Of a stretch of 64,000 nucleotides of DNA, positions 1 to 8,560 are shown piece by piece. The DNA comes from Superficieibacter sp. HKU1. GTDB taxonomy: Bacteria > Pseudomonadota > Gammaproteobacteria > Enterobacterales > Enterobacteriaceae. The notes under the pieces were generated by a model. It was given only the letters and a program-made list of their open reading frames with translations, did no database searches and had not been told where the DNA came from. How positions within the stretch are numbered: the first letter of the stretch is position 1; each line of letters starts with the position of its first letter. The stretch covers positions 4,806,705 through 4,870,704 of the forward strand of contig NZ_CP119754.1 of assembly GCF_029319185.1 (NCBI RefSeq), in the 5' to 3' direction. The translations under genes were made by a program, and so were the position numbers.

Positions 1-174
1 TGGTTTCTGGAACATGCAACAAAAGAAGACATCGCCTTTTTTCTGGAAATGAGTTTTTCGCTTATCTACAACTTTTCCGCCGCCAGACGTGATGAAGACA
101 TCGTGGCGTTAATTCGTCGGTTGTTCCGCACCGTATTCCCTGACTATGCGGAACTCGACTTAAATTACCCGTGA
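1..174 (+). CDS. C-terminal end of an unidentified protein, possibly a TetR-type regulator (cut by window edge)
   Basis: An open frame runs from the first base to a TGA at 172-174 and gives 57 residues. It converges on hemN and overlaps its last 15 bases. The residues look helical, with a hydrophobic/aromatic stretch followed by a basic helix (DIVALIRRLFRTVFPDY), which recalls the ligand-domain end of TetR-family regulators. That is only an impression from composition. In E. coli the gene convergent with hemN is glnG, whose C-terminus is a Fis-type HTH, and this is not it. Function unassigned. Confidence 0.45.
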   Translation, partial: WFLEHATKEDIAFFLEMSFSLIYNFSAARRDEDIVALIRRLFRTVFPDYAELDLNYP

Positions 175-1533
175 GAATTGCTGCATACGCGCTTTCTGGC
201 GCAGATAAGCGTCAAAGCACATGCAGATATTACGGATCAGCAGGCGGCCCCTGGCGGTGACCTGAATGGCCTTTTCATTAACGTCCACCAGCCCATCCTT
301 CGCCAGCGGGGCCAGCAGCTTAAGGTCTTCGGCAAAGTAGTCGTTAAAGTCGAGATCCCACTGGGCTTCGACGGCTTGCGTATCCAGGCGGAAATTACAA
401 ATCAGCGTCTTAATGACATCGCGGCGGATGCAATCATCACGCGTTAAGGCAATGCCGCGCCACAGCGCATTGCCCTGTTCATCGACCTGCTGATAATAGC
501 GTTTCAGCTCTTTCTGGTTCTGCGCGTAGCAGTCGCCGATCATGCTGATGGCCGAAACGCCTATCCCCAGCAAATCGGTATCACCCTGGGTGGTATAGCC
601 CTGGAAGTTACGATGCAGAATGCCCTCACGCTGGGCGACCGCCAGTTCGTTATCGGGACGGGCAAAATGATCCATGCCGATAAACTGGTAGCCGTCATCG
701 GTCAGCGAGGCGATGGTTTCCTGCAAAATATCCAGCTTCTGCTGTGCTGTCGGCAGGTCGGCATCTTTGATTTTGCGCTGGGCAGCAAACAGGGTCGGCA
801 GATGGGCATAGTTAAATACGCTAAGCCGGTCAGGGTTAAGCTCGGCCACACGCTTAAGCGTAAAAGCGAAGCTTTCCGGCGTTTGTTTTGGCAGGCCGTA
901 GATTAAGTCGATATTGGTCGAGGTAAAACCGATATCCCGCGCATGGTTGAGCAGCGCAAAGATAAAATCTTCATCCTGCTCGCGGTTCACCAGCCGCTGA
1001 ACCTCTTTGTTGAAGTCCTGCACGCCCATGCTCAGACGGTTAAAGCCTTCGGCGCGTAAATGATCGAGCACATCCAGCGCAATTTCACGGGGATCGACTT
1101 CGATCGAGATTTCTGCGCCGTTATTGAAGGCAAAATTGGTCCGCAACAGCGTCATCAAACGGCTAATTTGCGCTTTATTCAGGTAAGTTGGCGTGCCGCC
1201 GCCCCAGTGCAGCTGACTAACGTGTCGACCGGCGAACAGCGGCGCACGATGCAGAATTTCCTGCTCCAGCGCGTCAAGGTACTGATCGGCTTTATGCTGC
1301 TGGCGGGTGACGATTTTATTGCAGCCGCAGAAATAGCAGAGCTTATGGCAAAAAGGGATATGGACATAGAGCGACAGCGGCCGCTCAGGATAGCGCGCCA
1401 CGGCGCTGAGAAACTCCGCCTCGCCAAAGTCTTCTGAAAACTCCAGCGCGGTGGGATAAGAGGTATAACGCGGCCCGGAATAGTTATATTTTTGGATCAG
1501 GGCCAGATCCCAGTCGATTAACTGCTCAGACAT
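160..1533 (-). CDS. hemN: oxygen-independent coproporphyrinogen III dehydrogenase
   Basis: Radical SAM enzyme that decarboxylates two propionate side chains of coproporphyrinogen III to give protoporphyrinogen IX in anaerobic haem synthesis (cytoplasm). The protein is 457 residues, the E. coli HemN length. The radical SAM cysteines are at C62, C66 and C69, with the extra C71, inside HIPFCHKLCYFCGC; GGGTPTYL follows as the SAM-binding glycine motif. The frame is open 28 codons further upstream, but the ATG at 1533 has a strong ribosome site (GGAAGGAG) and matches the family N-terminus MSEQ. It lies directly behind the 60-codon frame at 1536-1718 and yihI on the same strand, probably as one transcript. 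The 3' end overlaps the convergent gene at 1-174. Confidence 0.97.
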   Translation of the reverse strand: MSEQLIDWDLALIQKYNYSGPRYTSYPTALEFSEDFGEAEFLSAVARYPERPLSLYVHIPFCHKLCYFCGCNKIVTRQQHKADQYLDALEQEILHRAPLFAGRHVSQLHWGGGTPTYLNKAQISRLMTLLRTNFAFNNGAEISIEVDPREIALDVLDHLRAEGFNRLSMGVQDFNKEVQRLVNREQDEDFIFALLNHARDIGFTSTNIDLIYGLPKQTPESFAFTLKRVAELNPDRLSVFNYAHLPTLFAAQRKIKDADLPTAQQKLDILQETIASLTDDGYQFIGMDHFARPDNELAVAQREGILHRNFQGYTTQGDTDLLGIGVSAISMIGDCYAQNQKELKRYYQQVDEQGNALWRGIALTRDDCIRRDVIKTLICNFRLDTQAVEAQWDLDFNDYFAEDLKLLAPLAKDGLVDVNEKAIQVTARGRLLIRNICMCFDAYLRQKARMQQFSRVI

Positions 1534-1535
1534 GC

Positions 1536-1718
1536 TCACTCCTTCCGATGATGCCGACGGCGGGTACGGTATACCGGCCGGACACCGTTTTTCGTTACCA
1601 GCCGGTTGCGCAGCCAACGTTGACGCCGCGACAACCGCTGTAGTTTAACGAATAACCACCCCAGATAACATATGACCGGAAGGAGTAGAAGCAGGACGGG
1701 CAAGCCGACCTGATGCAA
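1536..1718 (-). CDS. small putative membrane protein between yihI and hemN
   Basis: A 60-codon frame with a TTG start three bases after the yihI stop and a TGA stop two bases before the hemN ATG, inside the hemN ribosome site. It fills the yihI-hemN gap almost exactly, which favours a translated, coupled gene. Residues 5-22 are strongly hydrophobic (PVLLLLLPVICYLGWLFV) and would span the membrane once. The rest is arginine- and lysine-rich and would stay in the cytoplasm. I do not recognise it firmly. The N-terminal third resembles the membrane anchor of DUF2489-type proteins, which I recall as neighbours of yihI in other gammaproteobacteria, so it may be a shortened relic of such a gene. Short length and TTG start keep confidence moderate. 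Confidence 0.45.
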   Translation of the reverse strand: MHQVGLPVLLLLLPVICYLGWLFVKLQRLSRRQRWLRNRLVTKNGVRPVYRTRRRHHRKE

Positions 1719-1721
1719 ACG

Positions 1722-2225
1722 TTACTTTCCGCCTTTCAGCAGGCGCATCATATCTTCCTGTTTTTCTTCCTCTTCCTCATCTTCGTCGTCATCGTAAGAA
1801 AGGCCGAGTTTTTGCATCAGTTCATCAATACGATCCAGTTTGGCATCGACCCAGGATTGCTCTTCAGCAGTCAGGGCTTCTCCCTCTTCAAGACGTTCCA
1901 GCAGCGCGTCCAGGCGCTCATCGTTCTCCAGCATATCCAGCTCATCCTGCGGTGAAAGCATAGGTTTCTCGCTCTTCGGTTTGTGCTGCCTGGTGACTGG
2001 CGCGTCGGTAACGCCCAGTGGAATCGGTGTTTTACTGCCAATACGCGGATCTTTTTGCTGCTTTTGGCCTTTAGCGCCAGAAGCGCCTTCACTGCCGGAC
2101 GCACGGCTACCCGCCGAATGGCCGCGGTGCTTTTTCTTGCGCTTGAGCGCACGCGCTTCCTGGTTCAACTCTTCGCGAGTTTTGCGGCGAACTTTACTAC
2201 GCGGTGCCGATGCTGGTTTTTTCAT
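1722..2225 (-). CDS. yihI: Der GTPase-activating protein YihI
   Basis: A 167-residue protein matching YihI, which stimulates the GTPase of Der (EngA) and so modulates 50S ribosome assembly. The N-terminal half is highly basic (KSKVRRKTREE-type start, then RALKRKKKHRGHS) with a low-complexity Gly/Ser/Ala linker. The C-terminal half is acidic and helical and ends in an uninterrupted acidic run (DDDEDEEEEE, about residues 147-156) before RLLKGGK. This two-part charge layout is typical of the family. It is first in a likely yihI-(mini-gene)-hemN transcript and lies downstream of csrC on the same strand. Confidence 0.95.
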   Translation of the reverse strand: MKKPASAPRSKVRRKTREELNQEARALKRKKKHRGHSAGSRASGSEGASGAKGQKQQKDPRIGSKTPIPLGVTDAPVTRQHKPKSEKPMLSPQDELDMLENDERLDALLERLEEGEALTAEEQSWVDAKLDRIDELMQKLGLSYDDDEDEEEEEKQEDMMRLLKGGK

Positions 2226-2288
2226 AATGTGAGATCTTTAAGCCGTTTTCTTTAGTATAGAATTGAGGCGGAATCTATCAGAAAGCAA

Positions 2289-2536
2289 GCAAAGAAAAAA
2301 GGCGACAGATTACTCTGTCGCCTTTTTTCCTGACTCACACCCTCAAGGGGCTCCACTTTCCCTGTTTGCTTACAACCAACCCTGTTTATCCCTTAGCTGG
2401 AACAATCCTTGTTGCAGTTCCCTTTCCTTGTAAAACGTCTCCGGACGTTTGTCTTCCTGACAATCCTGCGTCTTCGCCTCCTGGCGCTCCTGACCCTCAT
2501 CCTGAGTCATCAATCCTGCTGGCGTCCTCGCCTGTG
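2289..2536 (-). ncRNA. csrC: CsrC regulatory RNA (CsrA antagonist)
   Basis: The minus strand between engB and yihI holds an RNA of about 248 nt with some 14 GGA motifs, many as AGGA or CAGGA in predicted loops, as expected of an RNA that sequesters the translational regulator CsrA. It ends in a perfect 9-bp stem (2301-2309 with 2314-2322) followed by a U run, a strong rho-independent terminator. The 5' part (GCGAGGACG) and the 3' hairpin agree with E. coli CsrC as I remember it, and the position is the same. The 5' end is placed by that comparison and could be off by a few bases. Expression is expected to depend on BarA-UvrY. Confidence 0.9.
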
Positions 2537-2811
2537 AGTCACACTTTACCGTACTGTGATGGGTATACAAGATATAGCGAGACGCGAAAAAGGGTAATCG
2601 GAAAAAGCTTAAAAACTAACCCTATGATTTACGTAGATAAAAAAATTTAGCTTAGGGATACGCGCCAGCAATTTCCCATAAGGATTATGGTCAATGTCTC
2701 ACAAAGCGTATGGCTTTTACTTACATGACCGCCGTCCAGCCGAAAAAACAGTCTTTTTCCGTTGATCGGGTATAATCGCCGCCAACGCCTGAATTAACGG
2801 AGACGGCCATT

Positions 2812-3444
2812 TTGACAAGTTTTAATTACCAACAAACGCACTTTGTCACCAGTGCACCGGATATTCGCCATCTTCCTGGTGATACCGGCATAGAAGTGGC
2901 TTTCGCTGGCCGCTCCAATGCGGGCAAATCGAGCGCCCTGAATACGCTGACCAACCAGAAAAACCTTGCGCGGACGTCCAAAACGCCGGGGCGCACCCAG
3001 TTGATTAACCTGTTTGAGGTGGCTGAGGGTAAGCGCCTGGTTGACCTTCCGGGCTATGGCTATGCCGAAGTTCCTGAAGAGATGAAAATTAAGTGGCAGC
3101 GCGCGCTCGGCGAATATCTGGAAAAGCGCCAGTGTTTGCAGGGCGTGGTGATCCTGATGGATATCCGCCATCCGCTTAAAGATCTCGATCAGCAGATGAT
3201 TCAGTGGGCCGTGGAGAGCAATATTCAGGTGCTGGTGCTGCTGACCAAAGCAGATAAACTGGCCAGCGGCGCACGTAAAGCGCAGCTCAATATGGTTCGC
3301 GAAGCGGTGCTGGCCTTTAACGGCGATGTGCAGGTTGAAGCGTTTTCGTCGCTGAAGAAGCTGGGCGTGGATAAACTGCGGCAGAAGCTGGATAGCTGGT
3401 TTAGCGACCTCCCTCCGGTCACGGAAGAAGAAGACGCTGAATAA
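2812..3444 (+). CDS. engB: ribosome biogenesis GTP-binding protein EngB/YsxC
   Basis: Essential GTPase of the TrmE-Era-EngA-EngB-Septin class that acts in late 50S subunit assembly. The protein is 210 residues. The G1 loop GRSNAGKS is at 33-40, G3 DLPG at 78-81 and G4 TKAD at 145-148, followed by the G5-like FSSLKK. The start is a TTG at 2812 giving MTSFNYQQ, which fits the conserved family N-terminus; no ATG lies nearby in frame. A good -10 (TATAAT, 2771-2776) lies 35 bases upstream, so it probably has its own promoter between the divergent csrC and this gene. The older symbol is yihA. Confidence 0.96.
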   Translation: MTSFNYQQTHFVTSAPDIRHLPGDTGIEVAFAGRSNAGKSSALNTLTNQKNLARTSKTPGRTQLINLFEVAEGKRLVDLPGYGYAEVPEEMKIKWQRALGEYLEKRQCLQGVVILMDIRHPLKDLDQQMIQWAVESNIQVLVLLTKADKLASGARKAQLNMVREAVLAFNGDVQVEAFSSLKKLGVDKLRQKLDSWFSDLPPVTEEEDAE

Positions 3445-3481
3445 AACAGGCGCGGCATAGTCCGCGTTTTTTGTTTCGCCC

Positions 3482-3591
3482 AATAAAAAACGCCCCGGTC
3501 ATTACTGACCGGGGCGGCTAAATATTCAGCCAAATCCGATTACGTGAAGTAAAAGGTCTGAAAGATAGAACATCTTACCTCTGTACCCTAC
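3482..3591 (-). ncRNA. spf: Spot 42 regulatory RNA
   Basis: A minus-strand RNA of about 110 nt beginning GTAGGGTACAGAGGTAAGAT and ending in a long GC stem (CGCCCCGGTCA / TGACCGGGGCG) with a U run, nearly identical to Spot 42 of E. coli. It is an Hfq-dependent sRNA that base-pairs with mRNAs of secondary carbon metabolism (galK is the classical target) and is repressed by cAMP-CRP. It sits downstream of polA on the same strand, its conserved position. A TAGAGT at 3599-3604, seven bases before the first transcribed base, can serve as its -10. The hairpin has an A run on the other side and can also terminate engB. Confidence 0.97.
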
Positions 3592-3738
3592 GCGAATAAC
3601 TCTACTCTTTTTTTAGCCACCTGCGAAGCCCTTTTTGTAATTTTTTTTCACTCTTTACATACCGAATTCTAATGTTCATCACAAAACACGATAAGTTATG
3701 TTGCTCACTTACGAAAAAGCGCTTATTACAGCCAAATC

Positions 3739-6525
3739 TTAGTGAGCCTGATCCCAGTTTTCACCGCTATCCACTTCCACCAGCAACGGCACGTCAAGCT
3801 GGGTACAGTTTTCCATCAGTTCATGGATTTTTTTCGACACGGTTGCGACGTCATCTTTGTGCACTTCAAACACCAGTTCATCGTGTACCTGCATGATCAT
3901 CCGCACGCGCGGTTTTTCCGTTTCCAGCCATTCATCGACCGCAATCATCGCCCGTTTAATAATATCCGCCGCGGTACCCTGCATCGGGGCGTTGATGGCC
4001 GCACGTTCAGCGCCCGCCCGCCGTGCCGCGTTGCTGGATTTGATATCCGGCAGGTAAAGACGGCGGCCATCCAGGGTTTCCACGTAGCCTTTCTCTTTCG
4101 CCTGCGCGCGGGTGCGCTCCATATACTCCATTACGCCAGGGTAGCGCTCGAAGTAGAGGTCCATATATTTCTGCGACTCTTTACGCGGAATATTGAGCTG
4201 GCGCGACAGGCCGAAAGCGCTCATCCCGTAGATCAGGCCAAAGTTAATCGCTTTCGCGCTGCGGCGCTGCTCGTTTGTCACGCGATCCAGCGGCAGGCCA
4301 AACACCTCCGCCGCCGTAGCGCGGTGAATGTCTTTCCCTTCAGCAAACGCTGTCAGCAGTCCTTTATCACGCGACAGGTGCGCCATGATGCGCAGCTCGA
4401 TTTGCGAGTAGTCGGCGGAGACGATGACGTAATCCTCCGGCGCGATAAAGGCCTGGCGGATGCGACGGCCTTCGTCATTACGCACCGGAATATTTTGCAG
4501 GTTAGGATCGGTTGAAGAAAGCCGTCCCGTGGCCGTGACCGCCTGATGATAGGAAGTATGTACGCGACCGGTTTTCGGGTTAATCATCAGCGGCAGCTTA
4601 TCGGTATAGGTCGATTTCAGCTTCGCCAGGCCGCGATATTCCAGGATGACTTTCGGCAGCGGATAATCCAGCGCCAGCTCCTCCAGCACCTCTTCCGAGG
4701 TAGACGGCGCGCCGCCAGGCGTTTTCTTCAGCGGCTTGATGCCCTGCTTCTCAAACAGGATCGTTTGCAGCTGTTTGGTCGAGGAGAGATTAAACGGCTC
4801 GCCCGCGATGTCGTGCGCCTTCTGCTCAAGTTCGGTCAGACGTAGCGCAATTTCACCGGAGTGTTTATGCAATACCGCCGGATCGATTTTAACGCCGTTG
4901 CGCTCAATACGGGAAATTACCGGCACCAGCGGCATTTCAATGTTCTGGAAGATATTAAGCGGACCCGCGTGCTGTTGCAGTTCCGGCCACATTTTCAGGT
5001 GCAGTTGCAGCGTAACGTCGGCATCTTCCGCCGCATAGTGCCCGGCCTCTTCCAGCGCGATCTGGTTGAAGGTGAGCTGGTTTTTTCCTTTACCGGCAAT
5101 CTCTTCAAAGGAAACGGTCTTATGCTTCAGCCAGCGATCGGACAGAGAATCCATATCGTGACGGCCCACCACACTGTCCAGGGTGTAGGATTCCAGCATG
5201 GTATCAAAGGCGATGCCGCGCAGTTCGATGCCGTAGTTCTGCAGGATACCGCGATCGAACTTCAGGTTTTGCCCAACCTTCAAAAGCGTTTCATCTTCCA
5301 GCAGCGGTTTGAGCAATTCGAGCGCTCGCTCGCGGGAAATTTGATCCGGTGCATCAAGGTAGTCATGCGCGACAGGGATATAGGCGGCAACGCCCGGCTC
5401 GGTAGCGAAAGAAATGCCAACCAGGTTAGCGCTGATATTATCCAGGCTGTCGGTTTCGGTATCGAACGCAAATACCGGCGTCTTCTTCAGCGTGGCAATC
5501 CAGCTTTGCAGGGTTTCTTCATCAAGAATAGTGACGTACTGCTCTGATGACAGGGTGGCAACCGTTGGCGTTACGTCCGCCTCCACCACCAGCGTCTCCT
5601 GAGATTTTGCTGCCGGTCTCGCTCCCTTCGCCTGTAGCCATTTGCCCGCTTCAACGTCGGTAAACCAGCGCTTAAATTCGTATTTTTTGAATAGCGCCAG
5701 CAGCTCTTCAACCGCAGGCGGCTGTACTTCAAGCTGATCGCAGGTCAGTTCCAGCTCAACGTCCGTTTTGATGGTCGCCAGCTGATAGGAGAGGTAAGCC
5801 ACCTCTTTATTTTGCTCCAGCTTCGCGGCCATGGTTTTCGCGCCGCGGAAAGAGAGGCCTGCAATTTTTTCCGGCTCGGCATAAAGCGTATCAAGACCGC
5901 CCAGCCCCTGTAACAATGCCTGCGCGGTTTTCTCTCCGACGCCCGGCACGCCAGGGATGTTATCCGACGAATCGCCCATCAGGGCGAGGAAATCAATGAT
6001 CAGTTCTGGCGGCACGCCGTATTTGGTCGCCACTTCTTCCGGCCCCAGAATGGTATTGGTCATGGTGTTGATAAGCGTGATATTTGGCGTCACCAGCTGC
6101 GCCATGTCTTTATCGCCGGTACTGATCAGTACCGGACGCCCCGCTTTATCTGCTTCACGCGCCAGCGTACCAATAACGTCATCCGCCTCAACGCCGGACA
6201 CCGCCGTCAGCGGCAGGCCCATTGCTTTTACCATCGCATGCAGCGGCTCGATCTGCGCACGCAGATCGTCCGGCATTGGCGGGCGGTGGGATTTGTAATG
6301 CTCAAACAGCTCGTCGCGGAAAGTTTTGCCTTTAGCGTCAAAGACCACGACCGCATGAGTAGGCTGATACTGCATGATCAGACTACGCAGCATGTTGAGC
6401 ACGCCGTACATCGCGCCCGTCGGTTCTCCGGCACTATTGGTCAGAGGAGGAAACGCATGATAGGCCCGGTAAAGATAGGATGAGCCATCAACCAGGATGA
6501 GTGGGTTTTCTGAGATCTGAACCAT
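3739..6525 (-). CDS. polA: DNA polymerase I
   Basis: A 928-residue polymerase for Okazaki-fragment maturation and repair synthesis. From the N-terminus: a 5'-3' exonuclease (flap) domain with acidic clusters (VVVFDAKGKTFRDE, GVEADDVIGT, GDKDMAQL, MGDSSDNIPG); a proofreading domain starting with FAFDTETDSLD; and the family A polymerase domain with motif A (VSADYSQIELRI), the O-helix (RRSAKAINFGLIYG) and motif C (QVHDELVFEV). All catalytic carboxylates are present. The frame is open three codons upstream, but the ATG at 6525 gives the canonical MVQI start. The upstream 370 bases carry a DnaA-box palindrome (6642-6670); in E. coli DnaA has been reported to stimulate polA. Spot 42 lies just downstream. 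Confidence 0.99.
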   Translation of the reverse strand: MVQISENPLILVDGSSYLYRAYHAFPPLTNSAGEPTGAMYGVLNMLRSLIMQYQPTHAVVVFDAKGKTFRDELFEHYKSHRPPMPDDLRAQIEPLHAMVKAMGLPLTAVSGVEADDVIGTLAREADKAGRPVLISTGDKDMAQLVTPNITLINTMTNTILGPEEVATKYGVPPELIIDFLALMGDSSDNIPGVPGVGEKTAQALLQGLGGLDTLYAEPEKIAGLSFRGAKTMAAKLEQNKEVAYLSYQLATIKTDVELELTCDQLEVQPPAVEELLALFKKYEFKRWFTDVEAGKWLQAKGARPAAKSQETLVVEADVTPTVATLSSEQYVTILDEETLQSWIATLKKTPVFAFDTETDSLDNISANLVGISFATEPGVAAYIPVAHDYLDAPDQISRERALELLKPLLEDETLLKVGQNLKFDRGILQNYGIELRGIAFDTMLESYTLDSVVGRHDMDSLSDRWLKHKTVSFEEIAGKGKNQLTFNQIALEEAGHYAAEDADVTLQLHLKMWPELQQHAGPLNIFQNIEMPLVPVISRIERNGVKIDPAVLHKHSGEIALRLTELEQKAHDIAGEPFNLSSTKQLQTILFEKQGIKPLKKTPGGAPSTSEEVLEELALDYPLPKVILEYRGLAKLKSTYTDKLPLMINPKTGRVHTSYHQAVTATGRLSSTDPNLQNIPVRNDEGRRIRQAFIAPEDYVIVSADYSQIELRIMAHLSRDKGLLTAFAEGKDIHRATAAEVFGLPLDRVTNEQRRSAKAINFGLIYGMSAFGLSRQLNIPRKESQKYMDLYFERYPGVMEYMERTRAQAKEKGYVETLDGRRLYLPDIKSSNAARRAGAERAAINAPMQGTAADIIKRAMIAVDEWLETEKPRVRMIMQVHDELVFEVHKDDVATVSKKIHELMENCTQLDVPLLVEVDSGENWDQAH

Positions 6526-6898
6526 AATTTCCATGCCTGTTTATCAGTTTATGGTTAAAGGATGCCACAGACCGGATAAAAACTTGAATTTTTCCCTTAA
6601 ATTGATCGAAAAGAATCTCCGATCATGAGGATCGCTCGCAGAGTTATCCTGTGGATAACTTTGTGTATAGATTTTTATGCTCGTATAACAAGAAGAAAAC
6701 GCGGCACATCTACGATCATAAATTTCTTTATATTCATGGAATTATTTAAGATCCGCGATTATTTCAGGATCAATGCTGGTAATTTAACCGATGTGGATAT
6801 AAGTACTATTTTTTAGTAGCCGGGTGTGGGTATTGTCACATTTTGTGCATTCGCTCAGACTATCCGTGCCCGTAGCCTGAGCGAAGCATTAAAACTGA
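6526..6898. other. AT-rich intergenic region between polA and yihF
   Basis: 373 bases without a convincing gene, clearly richer in A and T than the flanks, especially 6590-6830. In E. coli yihG lies between yihF and polA; no yihG-like frame is visible here. The stretch should contain the polA promoter and holds the DnaA-box palindrome listed separately. A 63-codon plus-strand frame (6625-6816) has no ribosome site worth naming and unremarkable composition, and I do not call it. Confidence 0.6.
6642..6670. promoter_or_regulatory. DnaA-box palindrome upstream of polA
   Basis: A perfect 8-bp inverted repeat (6642-6649 and 6653-6660, three-base centre) contains the consensus DnaA box TGTGGATAA at 6650-6658 and an opposed TTATCC half. 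A second near-box, TGTGTATAG, follows at 6662-6670. The pair sits about 120-145 bases before the polA start on the polA side of the gap. Binding by DnaA is inferred from the sequence match only. Confidence 0.6.
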
Positions 6899-8368
6899 TT
6901 AATGAAGAGAGCCAAGCCGACCATATTGCTGGCGGAATTCCTCGACGGTCATTTTCTTACCGTTGAGAGTAATGTAGCCCTGGCTATATCGCACGTCTAT
7001 TTTAACCGTATTATTTTCCAGGGTAATAAGCTTAAACATGCTGCCCAGCCCCACCAGACCGTTAACGCCCTGAGTTGCCTTAGCTTTCGCACTTTCTTCA
7101 GATTTATGATCTGCGATCATTAAACCCTTTTTACCCACTTCAATAGCCATATCCACGGGCAGAACCAGCTTACCCGAAACATATTTCAGCTGACTATCCA
7201 GAACCGCCGTTTTACTTGCGCTGTCATCTAATGTCTTATGGGTATCAGCAGCCTGATAATCCAGATTTAACGCGGCTTCGCCTTTCTCATTTTTCCAGCT
7301 GATAAGCCACTTCACTTCCGGCTCGCCTTTTTTCAGTTTGCTGGCATGCGCCGCTATCAACGCTTTTAACTTGTTAAGGATATAAATTGAATCTTCTTGC
7401 TGAGCAGGCGTACTCGCGACAAATTCTTTACTGAGCTGCTGGTAATCTTTCATGAAATCAGCGAAGGCAACAGCATCTAATGAGGCGAGATCCAAAGTGA
7501 TTTTACCTCCACCGAAATCCTGCCCCAGAACACTCAGCGAGGCGACTGCATATTCGCCTTTAGCATTCAGCTTTTTATTGTCAGCGGAAAGATCGGCATT
7601 AGCACTAAAGCTCAGGCCATCTAATCGGGCGAATGGTTTGCCAGCCGTGGTAATACGTATGCTTTCAAAATCGAGCCGTTGATCGCCCGTCATAAAGTCA
7701 AACGGCGTCTTGTTTAGATGACCCGAAAACGTCATGCCCGGTATAACCATTTCAATGTTATTTTTGCCTGAGACAGTGATTTTTTTACTTTTACCCTCAT
7801 AGCTAAAGGCGTTCATGGATGCATTAGCATCGACATGGTATGACGCGCCTTCGAACGTTAAGGAACTGTTTTGGTACTTATATTTAGCCGGTACCAGGGT
7901 AATGTCAGATGAAGTACTACCGTCCCAGGCAAAATTGACGATGGCTTCTACCGGACTTTTCCCTTTTGCACCATCAAATGCCGGTTTGGTCAGTTCATTG
8001 TTAACTAATGACAGTTTGGCTGAGGCCATCGCAGGCAGAATATTTCCTGAGCCAAGACGAGCCAGAGGGAAAGGTCCATGATCAACATCGATATTTAATT
8101 GTAAGCTCTGGTTAGATTTTATCCCGTCAATGTTGATACCTTTTACTGGCGCGATATCAAGAATAAAATGGCTACTAAACAAACCGCGATGAAAATCTTT
8201 AACGGTTGAATGGATTTCGGCACCCAGTTTTTTACTGGTGTCGGCTGTTAACTTGTTAACCACTACGTCAACATTCTTCTCCAGCTGTTTTCCGGTGTAC
8301 CATGCGCTACCAGTCCATACCACGCCAAGCGCAATAATTACGCCTACGGCGATCGTTGATTTTTTCAT
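6899..8368 (-). CDS. yihF: YihF family protein (DUF945)
   Basis: A protein of 489 residues with an N-terminal membrane anchor or uncleaved signal (STIAVGVIIALGVVWTGSAW), then a long beta-rich periplasmic part typical of the DUF945 family (YihF, YdgA). Its molecular function is unknown; the family is linked to the cell envelope. Three ATG codons lie close together (8377, 8374, 8368). The one at 8368 is chosen because it alone is properly spaced, about nine bases, behind the AAGG ribosome site. The gene is separate from dsbA: a strong hairpin terminator lies between them, and it ends in front of the AT-rich polA upstream region. Confidence 0.9.
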   Translation of the reverse strand: MKKSTIAVGVIIALGVVWTGSAWYTGKQLEKNVDVVVNKLTADTSKKLGAEIHSTVKDFHRGLFSSHFILDIAPVKGINIDGIKSNQSLQLNIDVDHGPFPLARLGSGNILPAMASAKLSLVNNELTKPAFDGAKGKSPVEAIVNFAWDGSTSSDITLVPAKYKYQNSSLTFEGASYHVDANASMNAFSYEGKSKKITVSGKNNIEMVIPGMTFSGHLNKTPFDFMTGDQRLDFESIRITTAGKPFARLDGLSFSANADLSADNKKLNAKGEYAVASLSVLGQDFGGGKITLDLASLDAVAFADFMKDYQQLSKEFVASTPAQQEDSIYILNKLKALIAAHASKLKKGEPEVKWLISWKNEKGEAALNLDYQAADTHKTLDDSASKTAVLDSQLKYVSGKLVLPVDMAIEVGKKGLMIADHKSEESAKAKATQGVNGLVGLGSMFKLITLENNTVKIDVRYSQGYITLNGKKMTVEEFRQQYGRLGSLH

Positions 8369-8509
8369 ATTCATCATCCTTAATAAAATAGCTCCATCAA
8401 TTCACAGGATTTATAATTAATGCAATAAAAACAGATGGTTACAATTGACAATACTATCGTTTGTTATGCGCACGTTGTCCAGCTTTTGCGCTATTTTTTA
8501 TTGCAGGCA

Positions 8510-8545
8510 AAAAAAACGCCTGAGCTATTCACTCAGGCGTTTTTA
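8510..8545. terminator. bidirectional hairpin terminator between dsbA and yihF
   Basis: A perfect 9-bp stem (8516-8524 with 8532-8540, seven-base loop) has an A run of eight on its left and a T run on its right, so it can terminate in both directions. It directly follows the dsbA stop on the minus strand and should end the srkA-dsbA transcript. Confidence 0.85.
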
Positions 8546-8560
8546 AGATTTAAAGCAGCG

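Noticed and set aside
2366..2650. 94-codon plus-strand frame over csrC
   Set aside because: Overlaps the structured sRNA on the other strand; proline/serine-rich translation of GGA-repeat complement.
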